A DNA stretch of 36,552 nucleotides, from positions 1 through 36,552 of the forward strand of contig CADEDO010000027.1 in NCBI GenBank assembly GCA_902826115.1, in the 5' to 3' direction. This document shows, piece by piece, positions 34,221 to 36,552 of the stretch (the first letter of the stretch is position 1; every line of letters begins with the position of its first letter). The DNA is from an uncultured Nitrosomonas sp. Its GTDB lineage: Bacteria; Pseudomonadota; Gammaproteobacteria; Burkholderiales; Nitrosomonadaceae. The notes beneath the pieces were generated by a model that was not told where the DNA came from, did not search any database, and saw nothing but the letters and a program-made list of their open reading frames with translations. The position numbers and the translations under genes were made by a program.

Positions 34221-34351
34221 ATTGAGGATTCTAGTACATTTCGCACGCTATTCTCCGGCCAGTCAATTGAATACTAGGGATGGCCCTTGAGTTCATTTCA
34301 TAAGAATTTGTGCCGTTATAGAGGGATAGTTTAACCACACAGCCTTCCTCA
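34221..34351. promoter_or_regulatory. divergent control region of the defence island
   Basis: This gap separates the minus-strand train from the plus-strand gene at 34352 and must contain at least the plus-strand promoter. No clear -35/-10 pair or operator palindrome could be fixed by eye. TATAGAGGGATAG just before 34335 is a weak -10-like spot. Confidence 0.3.
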
Positions 34352-35188
34352 ATGAACCAAGAAGAAGCCTTGCCACCACAAAAGCTACAAGATGAAGTGC
34401 TCCGCAAGGTTGGCAGAAATTTGCTGATATTTCAGCAAATCGAGGGCCTGCTTAAAATGATTCTGGGAAAATCGAAAGTGCAAGGTTATGCACGTGAATT
34501 AGCAATTAAACAGGAGCAACGAATTAACGGGATACAGAAAGACATGATGGGACAACTCATCAAGCAGTATTTTGACGAAGTATTATCTTCATCCGATGAA
34601 GAACTGCCGGGGCCGCGCGCTATGGCCGAGCCGTGGTTATCTTGCTCATTCAAAATTACCGTTGATGCTACTTTCGCTGAGAATCAGCTCGAAGCCTCTG
34701 AAATAATGCGTGAAGAGCGCAATCGACTGGTTCATCATTTCTTGTCTGATTGGCAATCCCATTCTCCTGAAGATTTACCCCTGGCCAGTAATTATCTCGA
34801 TAAGCAGAGAGAAAAGATTTTGCCTGTCTGGGTGCATTTGAAATCCGTAGCCGAGACAATGCAACAAGCTAGGCGGATGCAAGCGGAGTATATGGCTTCA
34901 GATGAATTTACCCAGCAATTCGAATTATTATGCCTTCAACAAAGCCAGCTAATTCAATTGTTTTGCGACATTGCAATGCAGATTGGTCGTTCTGACGGGT
35001 GGGCTTGCCTTGCACATGCAGGGAAACTGGTGCATATGCAATTGGCCGATGATGAAGCTCATATGAAAGCAAGATATGGTCATCATTCCTTCAAAAATCA
35101 ATTGATTGCACCCGGTCTGTTCGAGATGTGGGATAAACCATTGCTAAACAGAAGATCCAGGACATTCTATCGAATACGTAAATCTTGA
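34352..35188 (+). CDS. hypothetical protein with HEPN-like RNxxxH motif and possible OST-HTH-like C-terminus
   Basis: The 278-aa product is mainly helical. EIMREERNRLVHHFLSDW contains R123-N-x3-H128, the RNxxxH motif of HEPN ribonucleases. The C-terminal 75 residues (GWACLAHAGKLVHMQL to RTFYRIRKS) read like a winged helix of the OST-HTH/LOTUS kind, ending in the usual aromatic-rich strand. HEPN nucleases are common in anti-phage and toxin systems, and OST-HTH domains bind RNA or guide nucleases. Both assignments are from motif and predicted shape only. It is divergent from the type III train and 33 bases before an Mrr-type nuclease gene, suggesting a two-gene defence operon. Confidence 0.65.
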   Translation: MNQEEALPPQKLQDEVLRKVGRNLLIFQQIEGLLKMILGKSKVQGYARELAIKQEQRINGIQKDMMGQLIKQYFDEVLSSSDEELPGPRAMAEPWLSCSFKITVDATFAENQLEASEIMREERNRLVHHFLSDWQSHSPEDLPLASNYLDKQREKILPVWVHLKSVAETMQQARRMQAEYMASDEFTQQFELLCLQQSQLIQLFCDIAMQIGRSDGWACLAHAGKLVHMQLADDEAHMKARYGHHSFKNQLIAPGLFEMWDKPLLNRRSRTFYRIRKS

Positions 35189-35221
35189 TCACAATTGAAA
35201 TCGAATTGATGGGAGGAACCA

Positions 35222-36094
35222 ATGGCTAGAAGAAAAAATGGCATTGCTGAAGACATATTCAAAATAACTGCGGCACTGCCTTGGTGGATGGGAATCGTTC
35301 TTGCTGTTGCGGTTTACGTTCTTTTGCAACCTTATGCTGTTCTTGAGACGTCACTCCAGGCAACTCCTGGACAAATCAGCCGCGCGGTTGCCGGGCAAAT
35401 GAGCAGAACGTTTGCTTATTACGGCCAATATATTTTGCCGCTACTATTTTTATCCGGTGCGCTGGCTTCTTTTTTCAAACAACGTAAACGTAAGAATCTT
35501 GTCCGGATTGCCGGTAGCGGAAAAACAGATGACCCGTTGCACGATATCAATTGGAGAGATTTCGAGTTACTTGTAGGCGAGGTTTTCCGGATGCGGGGCT
35601 TTACGGTTATTGAAAATGACGGTGGCGGAGCGGATGGGGGAATTGACTTGGTACTGAAAAAAGAGGGCGAAGTATTTCTTGTGCAGTGCAAGCAATGGCG
35701 CGCCTATAAAGTATCGGTCAGTGTCGTGCGTGAGCTATTGGGTGTGATGGTTACAAAAGGGGCAGTGGGAGGATTTCTCGTCACTTCGGGCATTTTTACA
35801 GCGGAAGCACAATCTTTTGCAAAAGAGCAGAATATCGAATTGATTGATGGACCTATGCTGACGGCGATGATTGAAAAAACGCATTGGATGTTTTCAAATA
35901 AGGTAGACAGAACCAAAAAGAATATCTCGGAATCGACACCTTCTACAGCTAGTGCGGAACCGATTTGTCCTCAGTGCGGAAATTCTATGGTTAAGCGTGT
36001 TGCAAGGAAGGGAGCAAATTCAGGTAAAAACTTCTGGGGTTGTGTTGAGTTTCCAAGATGCCGAGGTGTTAGGGCAATTGGTTTGACTAGTTAA
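35222..36094 (+). CDS. membrane-anchored Mrr-type nuclease with topoisomerase zinc ribbon
   Basis: The 290-aa protein has two N-terminal membrane helices (about residues 19-38 and 63-82). A Mrr_cat domain follows at about 100-215: DINWRDFELLVGEVFRMRGF, D142 in GADGGIDLVL, and Q155-C-K157 in FLVQCKQW, the catalytic core. A C-terminal type IA topoisomerase zinc ribbon is at about 244-285 (CPQCGNSMVKR, then FWGCVEFPRC). Mrr nucleases cut methylated or stress-exposed DNA. Membrane anchoring suggests action on incoming DNA at the envelope. GGGAGG lies at 35211-35216 before the ATG. It follows the HEPN-like gene. Confidence 0.92.
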   Translation: MARRKNGIAEDIFKITAALPWWMGIVLAVAVYVLLQPYAVLETSLQATPGQISRAVAGQMSRTFAYYGQYILPLLFLSGALASFFKQRKRKNLVRIAGSGKTDDPLHDINWRDFELLVGEVFRMRGFTVIENDGGGADGGIDLVLKKEGEVFLVQCKQWRAYKVSVSVVRELLGVMVTKGAVGGFLVTSGIFTAEAQSFAKEQNIELIDGPMLTAMIEKTHWMFSNKVDRTKKNISESTPSTASAEPICPQCGNSMVKRVARKGANSGKNFWGCVEFPRCRGVRAIGLTS

Positions 36095-36137
36095 ATTCCG
36101 CACTCTGCGGGTGAGCCAATTGCGTAGATTTTATTAA

Positions 36138-36236
36138 TTTGGTATTCAAAAGAAAGGTGCCCGACAAGCAGGTTTAGCAGAAATACAACGGCCCATGGTT
36201 GATCCGGAAGAAATCCTGTCGGGTTTTAAAAAGTAA
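36138..36236 (+). pseudogene. antitoxin-like C-terminal remnant
   Basis: After an in-frame TAA at 36135-36137 the frame reads FGIQKKGARQAGLAEIQRP, then MVDPEEILSGFKK, and stops at 36234-36236. It has no start codon or ribosome site at its front. The composition and the RPxVDPEEIL-type ending resemble tails of small regulatory or antitoxin proteins. It is probably the end of a decayed gene. The family is uncertain. Confidence 0.35.
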
Positions 36237-36300
36237 AAGCCCATTGAATCGGCTTGATGAATTGATTAAGAAATAATGGTTATGCGTGAGATGAAAGAAA

Positions 36301-36333
36301 CCCAGCACGCAAAGGAGGAAGAAATGTGCTGGG
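36301..36333 (+). other. stem-loop with GGA-rich loop, possible regulatory RNA
   Basis: CCCAGCAC (36301-36308) pairs perfectly with GTGCTGGG (36326-36333). The 17-base loop contains AAGGAGGAAG, a ribosome-binding-like and GGA-rich sequence. No T-run follows, so it is not an intrinsic terminator. A following ATG at 36324 opens only a 13-codon frame. Confidence 0.45.
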
Positions 36334-36370
36334 CTGTAAGCAAGGAATGGGAAAAAGTACATTAGTAGGA

Positions 36371-36409
36371 GCTACCATCCGTCTACGCAAGAATTAATGC
36401 GCTGGTAGC
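36371..36409 (+). other. second stem-loop in the non-coding end region
   Basis: GCTACCA (36371-36377) pairs with TGGTAGC (36403-36409), and inside it CGCA (36386-36389) pairs with TGCG (36398-36401). This two-tier structure lies 37 bases after the preceding stem-loop, which suggests a structured RNA. No known RNA family was recognised. Confidence 0.4.
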
Positions 36410-36478
36410 CGCGGTCTGCAACTACGAAGATACGTAAGTGCAAATGAATCATACTCTTTACTCTTACTAGATGCAAAT

Positions 36479-36497
36479 AATAATGATTCTCATTAAA
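36479..36497. promoter_or_regulatory. Fur-box-like sequence near the window end
   Basis: AATAATGATTCTCATTAAA matches 14 of 19 positions of the Fur consensus GATAATGATAATCATTATC by my hand alignment. It lies near the right end with no gene after it in the window. It could control an iron-related gene beyond 36552. Confidence 0.45.
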
Positions 36498-36552
36498 GGG
36501 GTCTGAAGTCCAACGGTACGGAAACGTACGCTAAGGCTCCGTATTTTCAAAT

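Noticed and set aside
34059..34290. Two overlapping plus-strand frames of about 70 codons
   Set aside because: They overlap each other and the minus-strand candidate, have no ribosome site and no protein-like pattern.
36160..36224. Long-range hairpin CCCGACA / TGTCGGG as terminator of the Mrr gene
   Set aside because: The 7-bp arms are about 50 bases apart with unpaired sequence between; the protein-like remnant explains the region better.
36174..36362. Minus-strand frame of 62 codons
   Set aside because: It is Phe- and His-rich, crosses the perfect stem-loop at 36301-36333 and has no ribosome site; it looks like chance.

Overview
The window is a segment of a plasmid (or an integrated plasmid) from a mid-GC Gram-negative bacterium, most likely a betaproteobacterium and plausibly Nitrosomonas-like. 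That host guess rests on general resemblance of the proteins, the IncP-type transfer genes and the IS407-type element. It was not tested by any search. Partition genes, an iteron origin with a Rep_3 initiator, and an oriT with its transfer genes lie within about 13 kb, which argues for a replicon rather than a chromosomal island.

Layout: (1) 1-1250, AT-rich repeats and a parA plus ribbon-helix-helix partition pair. (2) 1251-4168, a small hypothetical gene, a DUF1016/YhcG-type PD-(D/E)XK protein, an IS3-family (IS407-like) element with 4-bp target duplication, and the wrecked gene it landed in. (3) 4327-6250, rep on the minus strand and its oriV with about eleven 20-bp iterons. (4) 6267-12224, a compact homologue of the RP4 Tra1 region: traM-traL-traK on minus, an RP4-like oriT, then traJ-traI-traG-traF on plus. 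No mating-pair (trb) genes are in the window. (5) 12238-14894, a small gene, a TraC/ArdC-like primase-antirestriction fusion and a tiny ORF. (6) 15133-17588, a DNA-damage cassette: SRAP (HMCES/YedK-like), UmuD and UmuC. (7) 17673-20456, a pirin and a secreted-type VCBS/RTX repeat protein. (8) 20656-36094, a defence island.

The defence island is the most interesting part. An HNH-DGQHR fusion on plus faces a roughly 11.6-kb minus-strand gene train. In transcription order this is SNF2 helicase, DUF2130 coiled-coil nuclease candidate, RloC/PrrC-like ATPase with a candidate R-E-H anticodon-nuclease triad, type III Mod methyltransferase, zeta-like kinase, 59-aa partner, and type III Res. Four-base ATGA overlaps join ATPase to Mod, zeta to the small gene, and the small gene to Res. 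I read it as a type III restriction-modification system with two built-in candidate cell-suicide modules (tRNA cleavage and a zeta kinase) and extra DNA-remodelling components. Divergent from it lie a protein with a HEPN-like RNxxxH motif and possible OST-HTH-like C-terminus, and a membrane-anchored Mrr-type nuclease with a topoisomerase-type zinc ribbon.

The last 458 bases hold no convincing gene. They contain an antitoxin-like C-terminal remnant, two strong stem-loops and a Fur-box-like sequence that may control a gene beyond the window. No tRNA, rRNA or CRISPR array was seen.
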